Notes: a model not told the origin generated them from the sequence alone. A DNA stretch of 64,000 nucleotides from Roseivivax jejudonensis (GCF_900172265.1 NZ_FWFK01000007.1:124001-188000); one strand, 5' to 3'; positions 8,118-18,756 are shown, counted from the stretch's first letter. Made by a program: numbers and translations.

Positions 8118-9265
8118 CAGAAGTCGACCTGGAACGAGGTCTGGATGCGGTTGGTGTCGTACGACCCGCCGCCGAACGTGTCGCGCATGCCGTGGAAGTA
8201 CTCCACGCCGAAGCTCATCCGCTCGGTCAGCTGGTACTCGCCGTTCAGGTGCACCGATTGCAGCTGCTCGGTCGATCCGTCGACGCCGGTCTCGTTCTCG
8301 CGCCAGCCGTATATCGCCCGGAAGGTCCAGTCCTCGCCGACCGTCTGGCTCAGGCCCGCATAGGCCGATTGCACCTCGATCGGATCGCCGTTCGCGTCGA
8401 GGTCGTCGCCGAGGAACACGAGGTAGGACGCGATGCCCTCGCCGTAGGTGTAGGCTGCATCGAGCGTGGCGCCCTCCCAGAGCTGGGTGGTGGTCGACAG
8501 GTTGACGCCCCAGACCCCCTGCTCGTCGCCGTCGCCATCCTCGACCCGGCCGCCGATGATCGAGCCGCGCAGCAGCAGCGGATCGGTGTCGTAGGCCAGC
8601 GCCCCGATCAGCACCGGGCTGTCGGCATCGGCGTTGGAATCCTCGAGCGCGATCTCGGCCGAGAACGACCCGCCGAATTCCTGCGTGTAGCGGACCTGTT
8701 CCTGCCGCGCGAAGGGAATGCCCACGACGCCCTGGAAGTCGAGCGTGAGCGGGTAGGACGACAGCGGCATGAACGTCGTCCAGTACTTGCCGAGCCGCAG
8801 CCCGCCGAGGGTCGCCGTTGCATGGCGCAGGCGCGGTTCGGGCCCGGCATCCGAGAACGCACCGGTCGCGCCGTAGAAGTCGATCTCGACCTGCGTGCCC
8901 AGCTCGCCGAGCGACGTCTGCGTCGTGGTGCGGAAGCCGAGGCGGGTCTGGTTGACCGTTCCCGTGAACGCGCCAGCGTCATCGTCCAGCCCCGGCCCGA
9001 TGCCGACGAGGCCGAAGGTCGTGTTGCCGAGCTCGTAGTCGAAATCGTAAATCAGGTCACTCTTGATGTAGCCGTAGAACTCGACTTCCGTGCCGCTCTC
9101 GCTGCCGAAGGTCAGGGGCGCGCTGCGGCTCTCCTCGAGCTCGGCGACGCGCGCCTCGAGCGCGGCGATGCGCGCGGACTGGTCCTGGCCCTGGGCCAAG
9201 GCGACCGGGGCGAACCCGGCGCCGGCAAGAAGCGCGGCAATGGCGGTCGTCGATCGTCTGGTCAT
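8117..9265 (-). CDS. Outer-membrane porin, DcaP-like
   Basis: A 382-residue outer-membrane channel protein. It has a signal peptide ending near VALAQG, then a short coiled coil (ARIAALEARVAELEES), as in DcaP-type trimeric porins. A beta-barrel with alternating aromatic strands follows (EVEFYGYIKSDLIYDF, LRLGKYWTTFMPLSS) and the protein closes in QVDF, the terminal-Phe signal for Bam insertion. DcaP homologues take up dicarboxylic acids and other small anionic substrates, but the substrate here is not readable. A GAGGTGAC ribosome binding site precedes the ATG. It is divergent from purA. Confidence 0.8.
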   Translation of the reverse strand: MTRRSTTAIAALLAGAGFAPVALAQGQDQSARIAALEARVAELEESRSAPLTFGSESGTEVEFYGYIKSDLIYDFDYELGNTTFGLVGIGPGLDDDAGAFTGTVNQTRLGFRTTTQTSLGELGTQVEIDFYGATGAFSDAGPEPRLRHATATLGGLRLGKYWTTFMPLSSYPLTLDFQGVVGIPFARQEQVRYTQEFGGSFSAEIALEDSNADADSPVLIGALAYDTDPLLLRGSIIGGRVEDGDGDEQGVWGVNLSTTTQLWEGATLDAAYTYGEGIASYLVFLGDDLDANGDPIEVQSAYAGLSQTVGEDWTFRAIYGWRENETGVDGSTEQLQSVHLNGEYQLTERMSFGVEYFHGMRDTFGGGSYDTNRIQTSFQVDF

Positions 9266-9518
9266 GTCACCTCATCACTGTCTCGGTGTCGTGGTCGTCG
9301 TGGTCGCGGTGTCGTGCTTGGCTGACGCTCGGATGTGTCAGCCCGCGACGACGTGGGGCGGCACGGCGTCCTGACGCGCTTTGTGAAGATTCTGCGACAG
9401 CATGCCGCAGCCGCCTCGGCGGAGGTGGGCCGAGCCGCGGTCGGCCGCGAAAACGGTTTTCCGCCGCCACGGCTGTCTGTAAGAGGGCGACGTTTGAACG
9501 CAGTCCAGCGAGGCAGGA

Positions 9519-10810
<1,292 letters not shown>

Positions 10811-10811
<1 letters not shown>

Positions 10812-11035
10812 TGGCCGAACTCAGACATTCCACCCGCCGCCGCCTCGCGCTGCTCGTGCTGATCGTCGGATTGCCGGTCTACATCGTGATCGCCTCGACG
10901 ATCATGACGATGTTCGAGCGCCCGCCGATCCTCGTGGAGCTGCTGATCTACGTCGCACTCGGCGTGCTCTGGGCATTCCCGCTGAAGTTCGTCTTCAAGG
11001 GGGTCGGCCGCGAGGCGCCGCCCGACGAGGAGTGA
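10811..11035 (+). CDS. DUF2842 small membrane protein
   Basis: A 74-residue protein with two membrane segments: LALLVLIVGLPVYIVIAST and VELLIYVALGVLWAFPLKFV, then FKGVGRE. This is the DUF2842 pattern, found in alphaproteobacteria and of unknown function. Its ATG shares one base with the purA stop, so it is translated by coupling. A TTG one codon earlier is also in frame, but the ATG is preferred. Confidence 0.8.
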
Positions 11036-11065
11036 CGCGCCCGGGCGGCATGCCGCGCGCCGGAT

Positions 11066-11120
11066 CCCCTTCATCTTGCCGGTAAACCCCGGGGGTCCGG
11101 GGGCAGCGCCCCCGGGGCTC
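11066..11120 (-). repeat. Downstream hairpin/AAGATGA element, copy A
   Basis: Read on the minus strand this is a G+C hairpin (CCGGGGGC facing GCCCCCGG, 11097-11115) followed by CCCCGGGGTTTACCGGCAAG and ATGAAGG. It lies about 95 nt beyond the stop of the 951-residue protein gene, in the same orientation. Four related copies occur elsewhere in the window. It is probably a terminator-like or mRNA-end element. Confidence 0.65.
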
Positions 11121-11212
11121 GGCCACCCGTTGCAGGACGTGCCGGCAGGGGCCGAACGCAGCCGGGCGCAGCCTCGGCCGCGCCCGTGGTCCTGCCCGAT
11201 ATCGCGAGGATG

Positions 11213-14068
11213 TCAGCCCGCAGCGCGCTTCGGGCGGAAGCCGATCCGGTCCGACGCGGTGAAACGGCCACCCTCGAGCTTGGCGATCTTGCCCTCGCGC
11301 AGCAGCTGGCCAAAGCTCCGAAGACGGTCCTCGCGGCTCGACTCCGCCGCCTCGGCCTCGCGCAGCTTGGTCATCAGCTGCGGGCGCGAGAATTGCGGCC
11401 GGTCCTCGACGAAGGACATGTAGGCGGCGGCCGCCTCCAGCAGTTCGGGCAGGTCGCGTGCCCCGACCGACGCCGCGTAGTCCGAAAAGCTCGGGCCGTC
11501 CGCGGTCGCGGCCGGCGCCTCGTCGAGCGCGTCGCGGTGGATCCGGCGCGGCCGGACGGCGTCGCCGGGGCGGGCTTCCGTTTCGCCGCGATCGTCCACG
11601 CGCTGCTCGGCCACGAGCTTCAGCGGTGCCGGGCGGGTCGGTGCCGGGCGTGCGGTGCGCGGCGCGGCCGCGCCCTCGTCGGTCACCGGCTGCGGACGGC
11701 GCGGGCGCACCACCGTCGCGAGATCTTCGCGGTAGGGCTCTGCCTTCTCGCTGTCGTCGCGACGGCGGCCGAGGAGGCGGTCCGCGCGGGTCGCGGCCAC
11801 GGCCGCACGCAGATGCGCGATAGCCGACCGGCGGCGGTTGCCCTCGGGCTCCTCGAATTCCTTGTCGGTCTCGGACATCAGCCGCGACATCGCGCCCTCG
11901 TCCTGCTCGACCGGCGTTTCGGTCAGCATCGCGCGTCCCGGGCTCGACAGCTTGACCGCGCGGCGCGCGCCTTCGAGTGTGCCGGTCTCGTCGTCGTCAT
12001 CGTCGTCGAGATCGCCGTCCGAGAACGCGGCCTCGCTCAGGTCGTCGTCCTCCGCGGCGTCGGCATCGCTCGCGGCGGTTCGGTCCTCGAAGCCGAGATC
12101 GGAGAAGGCCGCGTCGACCTCGCGCTCGAACTCGGCGTCGTCCTCGGCCACCTGCAGCCCGAGGTCCACCGGGGTCGGCGCCTCGGTCGGGGCGGGCGTC
12201 TCGGCCACGTCCTCGCTCTCGGCATCGTCGGCGTCCGCGCGCGCGGGCGCGTCCGACAGGTCGCCGGCGAGTTCGGCCTCGAGCGCTGCAAGCTCACGGG
12301 CGAGGTCCTCTTCGTCTTCGTCGGAGAGGCTCGTGGCGCGGTCGTCCTCCGCCGTCTCGGCTTCCGTGTCGGACACGGCTTCGAGCGTCCCGGCGGCAAC
12401 GGCCGCGTCCCACTCCGCCTGCTTGACCTTCATCACCCGCAGGTGCGGCGCCGGGCGCTCGTCGTCCGTATCGTCGCCGACTCCGTCGCTGTCCGTTGCC
12501 GACCCGGCAGTTTCATCGGCCAGATCGTAGTCCGACGGGTCGACCTCGTAGCCGGCAAGCGGCAGGCCGGCCGGGCGGGGGTCGGCGTCCGGTGCGTCGG
12601 AGGCCTCGTCTTCGGCGTCGAATCGCGAGGCCGCGATGGCGGCGGCGATCGTGTCGGTGAAGAGGTTGTCGTCCGCGTCGTCCTCGGTCGCCTCGATGTC
12701 GCTGGTCGCATCGAGCGCCGCGCCGAGCGTGTCGTCCTCGGTGCCGGCCTCGATGTCGGTCGTGGCGTGCGCCGCGACATCGCGGGACGCGACCTCGTCA
12801 TCCTCCTGGGCGTCGTCGACCTCGGCCTGGGGCGCCGCGTCTTGCGGTGCGTCGCCATGCCACGGCTCCGCGACATCCATGTCGGCGGTGGCCTCGGGAG
12901 GCATCTCCGCATCGTCTTCGACCTGATCGGCCGGGGCGACGTCCGCCGCGGGCGCGTCATGGGCCTGCAGCTCCGGCGCAGGGGCGGCCGGCGCGGCCTC
13001 GGCGTCGAATGCCTCCGTCGTTTCAGGCGTCGCGTCGTCCTCGGTCACCGGTGCGGCATCGTCCGCGCCGAATGTCGGGCCGAAATCGGTGTCCTCGGTG
13101 GCAGGGGCGCTCTCCGAGACCGTGTCGTAGCCCGCCGGGATGTCGGTCGTGCCCTGCACGGCATCGAGATGCGAATCATCGGTCCATTCGTCGAACGACG
13201 CCGCATCGGCGATCTCCGCCGAGTCGGGAGCCACCGGCGCGTCTTGCTCGACCGACGAGCCGGGCGCGGCATCGGCTGCAGGCGCGGGGGCGATCGCCGC
13301 CGAATCGGTGCTTTCGTCCACTGCCGCGAGGCGCGCGGCCTCCTCGGTGCGGCTGGCAGCCGCGGCTTGCGTAGCCAGCGTCGCGGCCCCCGCGGCGGCC
13401 CCGGTGCGCGGCGACACCACGGCACGGATCCGCGCGAGCTTGGCGGCGACCGAGCTTTCGGTGGCCGGCGCCGGCGTGCGAACGGGCTCGGGATCGCCAT
13501 CGTAGAGGGCGACTTCGGCCAGGTCGGGATCGTCGAAATCCACGGACGGCATGGGGCGCGGCGCCGCCGGCTCGGGCGCGGCCGGTCGTGCGGCGGCGAC
13601 ATCCGGTGCAGCCCGCTCCGGCGCGGCCGGACGGGCGGCGGATGCAGCGCTCTGCAGCGGCTCCGGGTCGGCGGGGAAGGCGCCGGAGGCCTGTGCCGCG
13701 GCCGCGAGCCCGCCATTTCCGGTGCCCGAGGCAGGACGGTCGGCCGGTGCGGCCGGGTGGGCCTGCGGCGCGGGCTCTTCGGTGCGGGCCTGGGCGGCGG
13801 CGGCCTGATGCGCAATCGACGGACGCAGCACCACGCTGCCGTCCTGAACCCGTGCCTCGACGCGGCGCGAGATCTCGCGCTCGGCGATCCGGGCCAGCAT
13901 CTCCGCGTCCGGGGTCGGCGGCTCGGCGCCGAAGTATCGGTCGTCCTGGGCGAGGTCGCGGAAGTACTCCGCAATCGCTTTCATGGTATCGAACGAATCG
14001 TCGAACCCTTCGAGCGTGCACGAAAAGGTGCCGTAGGAAACCGTGAGGATCTTGTTCGAACTGACCAT
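11213..14068 (-). CDS. Large acidic low-complexity protein, Rhodobacterales type, unknown function
   Basis: A 951-residue protein in three parts. Residues 1-80 are globular and start NKILTVSYGTFSCTLEGF, followed by ERERAEIARR-like basic helices. About residues 80-720 are Ala/Asp/Glu/Pro-rich and predicted disordered, with long acidic runs such as EDDDLSEAAFSDGDLDDDDD. The last 200 or so are basic and then globular, with RPQFSRPQLMTKLREAEAAE and FGQLLREGKIAKLEGGRF, suggestive of a small winged-helix-like fold. Similar proteins are sometimes annotated as CheA, but no histidine-kinase motif is present. The architecture suggests a scaffold or polar organiser; that is inference only. Confidence 0.75.
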   Translation of the reverse strand: MVSSNKILTVSYGTFSCTLEGFDDSFDTMKAIAEYFRDLAQDDRYFGAEPPTPDAEMLARIAEREISRRVEARVQDGSVVLRPSIAHQAAAAQARTEEPAPQAHPAAPADRPASGTGNGGLAAAAQASGAFPADPEPLQSAASAARPAAPERAAPDVAAARPAAPEPAAPRPMPSVDFDDPDLAEVALYDGDPEPVRTPAPATESSVAAKLARIRAVVSPRTGAAAGAATLATQAAAASRTEEAARLAAVDESTDSAAIAPAPAADAAPGSSVEQDAPVAPDSAEIADAASFDEWTDDSHLDAVQGTTDIPAGYDTVSESAPATEDTDFGPTFGADDAAPVTEDDATPETTEAFDAEAAPAAPAPELQAHDAPAADVAPADQVEDDAEMPPEATADMDVAEPWHGDAPQDAAPQAEVDDAQEDDEVASRDVAAHATTDIEAGTEDDTLGAALDATSDIEATEDDADDNLFTDTIAAAIAASRFDAEDEASDAPDADPRPAGLPLAGYEVDPSDYDLADETAGSATDSDGVGDDTDDERPAPHLRVMKVKQAEWDAAVAAGTLEAVSDTEAETAEDDRATSLSDEDEEDLARELAALEAELAGDLSDAPARADADDAESEDVAETPAPTEAPTPVDLGLQVAEDDAEFEREVDAAFSDLGFEDRTAASDADAAEDDDLSEAAFSDGDLDDDDDDETGTLEGARRAVKLSSPGRAMLTETPVEQDEGAMSRLMSETDKEFEEPEGNRRRSAIAHLRAAVAATRADRLLGRRRDDSEKAEPYREDLATVVRPRRPQPVTDEGAAAPRTARPAPTRPAPLKLVAEQRVDDRGETEARPGDAVRPRRIHRDALDEAPAATADGPSFSDYAASVGARDLPELLEAAAAYMSFVEDRPQFSRPQLMTKLREAEAAESSREDRLRSFGQLLREGKIAKLEGGRFTASDRIGFRPKRAAG

Positions 14069-14206
14069 GGGCGGCTCACTTTCGTTCGTATTGCAACAGA
14101 GTGTTTACCAAACTGACCGGGACCAAACCGGAACGACTCTGTGCCCCGCAGGGTATCATTTCGTGACTTCATTGTGTTCCGGTTGATGCCACGTCATCAC
14201 TTCGGC

Positions 14207-14896
14207 ATGAGCGAGCCGATCCTCTGCCGCGACGGCGCGGTGCTTCTCGTGGGTGGAGGAGAGACCTCCGGGCCCGCGCTCCGCGCCGCATCCGCGCGCG
14301 TGTCGGGGATCGTGGCGGCCGACAGCGGGGCCGACAGGCTGCTCGCCGAGAGCATCTCCCCCGATGCCGTGATCGGCGACATGGATTCGATCTCGCAATC
14401 GGCGCTGGCGAGCATCCCGTCCGAGCGGCTGCACCACATCGCCGAACAGGATTCGACCGATTTCGACAAGTGCCTGCGCCACATTCGGGCGCCGCTCGTT
14501 CTGGCGCACGGGTTTCTCGGGGCGCGGCTCGATCACGCGCTGGCGGTCCTGTCGGTTCTCGCGCGCTATCCCGACCGGACCTGCCTTCTCGCCGGCCCGT
14601 CGGATACGGTCGCGCTGTTGCCTCCGGAAGTGACGCTCGACCTTGACCCGGGCACACGCGTGTCTCTCTGGCCGCTGGCCCCGGTGGCCGGCCGCTCGAC
14701 GGGCCTGCGCTGGCCGATCGAAGGGCTCGCCTTTGCGCCCGATGGCGCGGTCGGCACTTCGAACGCCGCCACGGGCCCGGTCACCTTGTTCATGGACGCG
14801 CCCCGGATGCTCGTCATTCTGCCGGCGGCGGCGGCGGGGTCGCTCGAAGCGGGGCTTGCCGCGCGGCCCGCATCGTGGCCCGCTCGCGCAATATGA
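14207..14896 (+). CDS. Thiamine pyrophosphokinase (thiamine diphosphokinase)
   Basis: The enzyme transfers pyrophosphate from ATP to thiamine. Diagnostic blocks are VLLVGGGE, GIVAADSGADRLL, PDAVIGDMDSI, the QDSTDFDKCL motif that binds the nucleotide and metal, and GARLDHALAVLSVL. The C-terminal beta-sandwich carries TGLRWPIEGLAF and GTSNAA. The ATG at 14207 yields 229 residues, the usual size; an ATG at 14186 is also possible, and neither has a clear ribosome binding site. The 3' end overlaps the convergent DMT permease by 83 nt. Confidence 0.9.
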   Translation: MSEPILCRDGAVLLVGGGETSGPALRAASARVSGIVAADSGADRLLAESISPDAVIGDMDSISQSALASIPSERLHHIAEQDSTDFDKCLRHIRAPLVLAHGFLGARLDHALAVLSVLARYPDRTCLLAGPSDTVALLPPEVTLDLDPGTRVSLWPLAPVAGRSTGLRWPIEGLAFAPDGAVGTSNAATGPVTLFMDAPRMLVILPAAAAGSLEAGLAARPASWPARAI

Positions 14897-15743
14897 CGTA
14901 AAGACCTGCCGCCACCGTCACCGCGATCCCTGCAAGCGCCAGCCCGTCCGGCAGGTCGCCGAAGATCGCCCAGCCGTAGAACGTCGCGATCGGGATCTCG
15001 AGATACTGCATCGGCGCCAGCGTCGCCCCGGGCGCGAAGCGCAGAGACCACGTCATCACAAGGTGGCTCGCCGTGCCGAGCGCGCCCATGGCGAGGATCA
15101 GCGGCAAGACCGACCCGGGCGGGCGCCAGTCGAACTCCGCACCCGGAACAACGAGGATCGCGGGACCGAGCAGCAGGATCGCCATCGTGCCCGACACCGC
15201 CTGCAGCGATACCGGATCGGTCTCGCGCGCGATACTGCGGGTCGCCAGCATGAACAGCGCGAAGAACACCGCGACTCCCAGTGGCAGAAGCGCCGCGGGC
15301 CCGACCTCCGCAAAGGCCGGCTGCACCACCATGAGCGTGCCGCAGAACCCGACCGCGCAGGCGGCAAGCCGGCGCGGTCCGACCTCCTCGCCCAGGACGA
15401 GCCAGCCGAGCAGGAGGAGCACGAACGGCATCACGAAGGCGATGGCGATGGCATCGGCCAGCGGCAGGACGCGCAGGCTGAGGAACATCAGCCCGATGCC
15501 GCCGATATGGAACAGCGTCCGCAGCCCGATCACCGCCATGATCCGCGGCGGATACAGCCAGGCGCGCCGAGTCATCGCGACCAGCGGCACGAGAATCGCC
15601 ACCTGCACCCCGAAGCGCAGGAACACCAGTTCCAACAACGGAACCCGGTCGCCCACGATCTTGGCCAGCGCGTCGCCCAGCGGCGCCAGCAGGCAGAACA
15701 GAAGCATCAGTGAGATGCCGAGGGGCGGGTTGTCAGGGCGCAT
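14814..15743 (-). CDS. DMT-superfamily permease (EamA type)
   Basis: A 309-residue inner-membrane protein with ten hydrophobic segments in two EamA repeats (first near residues 9-140, second near 147-290). Typical features are LVFLRFGVQVAILVPL, LPLADAIAIAFVMPFVLLLLGWLVLGEEVG at the repeat boundary, and GWAIFGDLPDGLALAGIAVT near the end. The substrate of such exporters cannot be told from sequence. A proline run PPPPPAE closes the protein. Its 3' end lies over the end of the thiamine pyrophosphokinase gene. Confidence 0.85.
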   Translation of the reverse strand: MRPDNPPLGISLMLLFCLLAPLGDALAKIVGDRVPLLELVFLRFGVQVAILVPLVAMTRRAWLYPPRIMAVIGLRTLFHIGGIGLMFLSLRVLPLADAIAIAFVMPFVLLLLGWLVLGEEVGPRRLAACAVGFCGTLMVVQPAFAEVGPAALLPLGVAVFFALFMLATRSIARETDPVSLQAVSGTMAILLLGPAILVVPGAEFDWRPPGSVLPLILAMGALGTASHLVMTWSLRFAPGATLAPMQYLEIPIATFYGWAIFGDLPDGLALAGIAVTVAAGLYVILRERATMRAARQAPLRATPPPPPAE

Positions 15744-15878
15744 GCGCCCGGAGCCTGCGCCGGGCGGCGCGCGAAGTCCATGCGCGGATCGCCGCTGCCG
15801 GATCGCGTCGCTCCGGGAACCGTGGCCCGTGTTCGATGCGTTTTACCGGCAACCAGACCTGAGACGGAGGATCTCGAG

Positions 15879-16046
15879 ATGTCGATCAAAGGACTCGTGA
15901 AGAAGGCGGCCTCGACCTATGCGCGCAGCAAGTCGCGCGGTCCGGCGCACGGCGCGCATCGCCCGACGAACCGCCCCGTGCGCAAGCAGAGCGCCGAGCG
16001 CAAGATCGTGAACGGCGTGGTCAAGTACGCGAAGAAGCGTCTCTGA
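15879..16046 (+). CDS. Small basic protein of 55 residues, unknown
   Basis: The peptide MSIKGLVKKAASTYARSK and what follows is strongly Lys/Arg-rich, with the end VVKYAKKRL. A GGAGG lies 8 nt before the ATG, which is better placed than the longer frame. The charge would fit nucleic-acid or membrane-surface binding, but I recognise no family. A strong terminator follows at 16107, and the divergent-looking upstream region is shared with the DMT permease. Confidence 0.6.
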   Translation: MSIKGLVKKAASTYARSKSRGPAHGAHRPTNRPVRKQSAERKIVNGVVKYAKKRL

Positions 16047-16106
16047 CGGCCCCACCGTGATTGCCGGTCCGTCGCCCCACGGGCCAGCGACCTGCCGGAT
16101 ACACAA

Positions 16107-16132
16107 AAAGGCCGCCCCGTCGGGCGGCCTTT
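16107..16132. terminator. Rho-independent terminator between convergent genes
   Basis: An 11-bp perfect stem, AAAGGCCGCCC with GGGCGGCCTTT, encloses a 4-nt loop CGTC. T-rich flanks exist on the plus side (TTTCTTT) and A-rich ones (ACACAAAAA) that become T-rich on the minus strand, so it can work for both the small basic gene and the cold-shock gene. Confidence 0.92.
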
Positions 16133-16166
16133 CTTTCGTCGTACGGTGCGCGTGGCGCGGGCCGGC

Positions 16167-16373
16167 TCAGGCCAGTTGCAGGTTCACCGCGCTCTCGCGG
16201 CCGTCGCGGCCGGATTCGAGGTCATAGGTAACCTTCTGGTCGTCGCGCAGGCCGGTCAGGCCCGAACGCTCGACGGCGGAGATGTGCACGAACACGTCCT
16301 TGCCGCCGCTTTCCGGAGCGATGAAGCCGAAGCCTTTGGTGGCGTTGAACCACTTGACGGTACCGTTTGCCAT
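16167..16373 (-). CDS. Cold-shock domain protein
   Basis: A 68-residue single CSD protein that binds single-stranded RNA or DNA. It reads MANGTVKWFNATKGFGFI with the RNP1 motif, then KDVFVHISAVE with RNP2, and closes ESGRDGRESAVNLQLA. The start at 16373 is the family's standard M-A-N-G-T-V; an in-frame ATG three codons earlier is less likely. The upstream gap of 171 nt is long enough for the structured 5' leader found on many csp mRNAs. Confidence 0.95.
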   Translation of the reverse strand: MANGTVKWFNATKGFGFIAPESGGKDVFVHISAVERSGLTGLRDDQKVTYDLESGRDGRESAVNLQLA

Positions 16374-16544
16374 GAGGGGCATCCTTGTCTGTTTCCGCTG
16401 CCCGCGGGAATGCGGCAGCCCGGCGAACTCACGTCTGTATCGATAGAGCTGAGTGCCGGTAGTCGGAGAGCAGCAAGGCCGAAAGAAGATCGTTAGCCCG
16501 CACGCTATGACAGCAACCAGCCGGGCTGTCCAGCGTATTCGATA

Positions 16545-16778
16545 TCACGATGCCGCGTCCTTCCGCGCCTGCGCGAGCCGCTCGGCCTTGAGGCGCGCGG
16601 TGGTTTCGGCACGCCGATTGGCTTCCGCCTCGATGATCTCGCGCGCGGCGCGGTCGGTGACCTCCGCGCGGCTGGCGGGGGCCGGCGCCGACGAGCGCGC
16701 GGCCTGCCGGGCGGTCTTGGCACTGTGGGCGGTGATCCGCGCGTCGAGCGCGGAGAACGTGTCGTCGATGGAGCTCAT
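16545..16778 (-). CDS. Hypothetical 77-residue charged helical protein
   Basis: The frame MSSIDDTFSALDARITAHSA onward is rich in Ala, Arg and Glu and looks like one long helix (REIIEAEANRRAETTARLKAERL). The ribosome binding site is weak (GGA before the ATG). It sits between ettA upstream and the cold-shock gene. No family is recognised. Codon use matches neighbouring genes, but a short high-GC frame could also be chance. Confidence 0.45.
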   Translation of the reverse strand: MSSIDDTFSALDARITAHSAKTARQAARSSAPAPASRAEVTDRAAREIIEAEANRRAETTARLKAERLAQARKDAAS

Positions 16779-16891
16779 GAAGGTCCGATCCGGATCAGGG
16801 GTGAAGGCGGGGCCACACGCAAGAGATGGTGTGCCGCGCCCGGGGGACAAGCGCCATCCGAACAACGGCGCAGTCCACCCCCGCCCGATCC

Positions 16892-18547
16892 TCAGCGCGC
16901 GAACTTCTTGAACTTCACCCGCTTGGGCTCCACCGCGTCGGGGCCCAGCCGGCGCTTCTTGTCTTCCTCGTAATCCTCGAAGTTGCCCTCGAACCACTCG
17001 ACGTGCGCCTCGCCCTCGAAGGCGAGGATGTGCGTGCAGATCCGGTCGAGGAAGAAGCGGTCGTGGCTGATGACCACGGCGCACCCGGCGAAATCCGTCA
17101 GCGCGTCCTCGAGCGCGCGCAGCGTTTCCACGTCGAGGTCGTTGGTCGGCTCGTCGAGCAGCAGCACGTTGCCGCCCGATTTCAGCAGCCGTGCCATGTG
17201 CACGCGGTTGCGCTCGCCGCCCGAGAGCTGGCCGACCACCTTCTGCTGGTCGCCGCCCTTGAAGTTGAAGGCGCCGCAATAGGCGCGCGAGTTCATCTCG
17301 GCATCGCCGAGCTTGATCACCTCGGCCCCGCCCGAGATCGCCTCCCAGACCGTGTCGGTCGGGGTCAGGTCGTCGCGGGTCTGGTCGACATAGGCAAGCT
17401 CCACCGTGTCGCCGTAGTCCAGCGTGCCGTCGTCCGGCGCCTCCTGCCCGGTGAGCATGCGGAACAGCGTCGACTTGCCGGCGCCGTTCGGACCGATCAC
17501 GCCGACGATGCCGCCCGGCGGCAGCGAAAAGGTCAGGTCCTCGATCAGGAGCTTGTCGCCCATCGCCTTCTTGAGGCCCTCGACCTCGATCACCTTCGAG
17601 CCGAGCCGCGGCCCGTTCGGAATGATGATCTGCGCCTTGCCGACGCGCTCCTTCTCGGACTGGTTCGCCATCTTCTCGTAGGCCTGGATCCGGGCCTTCG
17701 ACTTGGCCTGCCGCGCCTTCTGGCCCTGCCGCATCCATTCGAGCTCGCGCTCCAGCGTCCGGCTCTTGGCCTTGTCCTCGCGCGCTTCCTGCGCGAGCCG
17801 CTTCTGCTTCTGCTCGAGCCAGGCCGAGTAGTTGCCCTCGTAGGGAATGCCCCGGCCGCGGTCGAGCTCGAGGATCCAGCCAGTGATGTCGTCGAGGAAG
17901 TAGCGGTCGTGGGTGACGATCAGGATCGTGCCCTTGTATTCGATCAGGTGGTTCTGCAGCCACGCGATCGTCTCCGCGTCGAGGTGGTTCGTCGGCTCGT
18001 CGAGGAGCAGCATGTCCGGCGCCTCGAGGAGCAGCTTGCACAGCGCCACGCGACGAACCTCGCCGCCCGACAGCGTGGTGACGTCGGCGTCGTCCGGCGG
18101 GCAGCGCAGCGCCTCCATCGCGACGTCGATCTTCGAATCGAGATCCCACAGGTTCTCGCCGTCGATCTCGTCCTGCAGCGCCGCCATCTCGTCGGCGGTC
18201 TCGTCCGAGTAGTTCATCGCCAGTTCGTTGAACCGGTCGAGCTTGGCCTGCTTCTGGGCCACGCCCAGCATGACGTTGCCGCGCACGTCGAGCGCGGGAT
18301 CGAGCTGCGGCTCCTGCGGCAGGTAGCCCACCCGCGCGCCCTCCGCGGCCCAGGCCTCGCCGCTGAAGTCGGTGTCGAGCCCGGCCATGATCTTCATCAG
18401 CGTCGACTTGCCGGCGCCGTTCACGCCCACGACGCCGATCTTCACGCCGGGCAGGAAGGACAGCCGGATGTTCTCGAAGCATTTCTTGCCGCCGGGATAG
18501 GTCTTGGAGACCCCGTCCATGTGGTAGACGTACTGGTATGACGCCAT
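16892..18547 (-). CDS. ettA: Energy-dependent translational throttle protein EttA
   Basis: EttA is an ABC-F ATPase that binds the ribosomal E site and gates the first elongation step according to the ATP/ADP ratio. The 551-residue protein has two ATPase domains: Walker A GVNGAGKSTLMK with LSGGEVRRVALCKLLL in the first, GPNGAGKSTLFR with LSGGERNRVHMARLLKSGG in the second. Between them the linker and arm run through ELEWMRQGQKARQAKSKARI. It begins MASYQYVYHMDGVSKTYPGG, the EttA signature; the ATG at 18547 has AGGAG 7 nt before it, so the GTG two codons upstream is not used. Confidence 0.93.
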   Translation of the reverse strand: MASYQYVYHMDGVSKTYPGGKKCFENIRLSFLPGVKIGVVGVNGAGKSTLMKIMAGLDTDFSGEAWAAEGARVGYLPQEPQLDPALDVRGNVMLGVAQKQAKLDRFNELAMNYSDETADEMAALQDEIDGENLWDLDSKIDVAMEALRCPPDDADVTTLSGGEVRRVALCKLLLEAPDMLLLDEPTNHLDAETIAWLQNHLIEYKGTILIVTHDRYFLDDITGWILELDRGRGIPYEGNYSAWLEQKQKRLAQEAREDKAKSRTLERELEWMRQGQKARQAKSKARIQAYEKMANQSEKERVGKAQIIIPNGPRLGSKVIEVEGLKKAMGDKLLIEDLTFSLPPGGIVGVIGPNGAGKSTLFRMLTGQEAPDDGTLDYGDTVELAYVDQTRDDLTPTDTVWEAISGGAEVIKLGDAEMNSRAYCGAFNFKGGDQQKVVGQLSGGERNRVHMARLLKSGGNVLLLDEPTNDLDVETLRALEDALTDFAGCAVVISHDRFFLDRICTHILAFEGEAHVEWFEGNFEDYEEDKKRRLGPDAVEPKRVKFKKFAR

Positions 18548-18756
18548 CGTCACGCTCCTGTGGAATGTCGGCTCGCCGTGCTGTCTAGGCGATTACCGTC
18601 GGCGCCGAAAGGCCCCCCGCACCAGGCCCCCTCCGTCGCCGACAGCAAGCCGCGCAGACACGGACCCGCCCCCCGGCGGCCCGCCGCCCCACGCGGTTCG
18701 GGTCGCCCACCCCCGGGCCGACCCGACCCGCCCGGACCGACGAGCCTCGCGCACCC

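Noticed and set aside
9286-9330. GTCGTGG-type low-complexity run upstream of the porin
   Set aside because: The units are irregular and short and fit chance in a G+C-rich leader, so I list no repeat.
11186-14116. 976-codon plus-strand frame
   Set aside because: It is antisense to the 951-residue acidic gene; its Arg/Gly/Val-rich product is what the complement of Ala/Asp/Glu codons gives.
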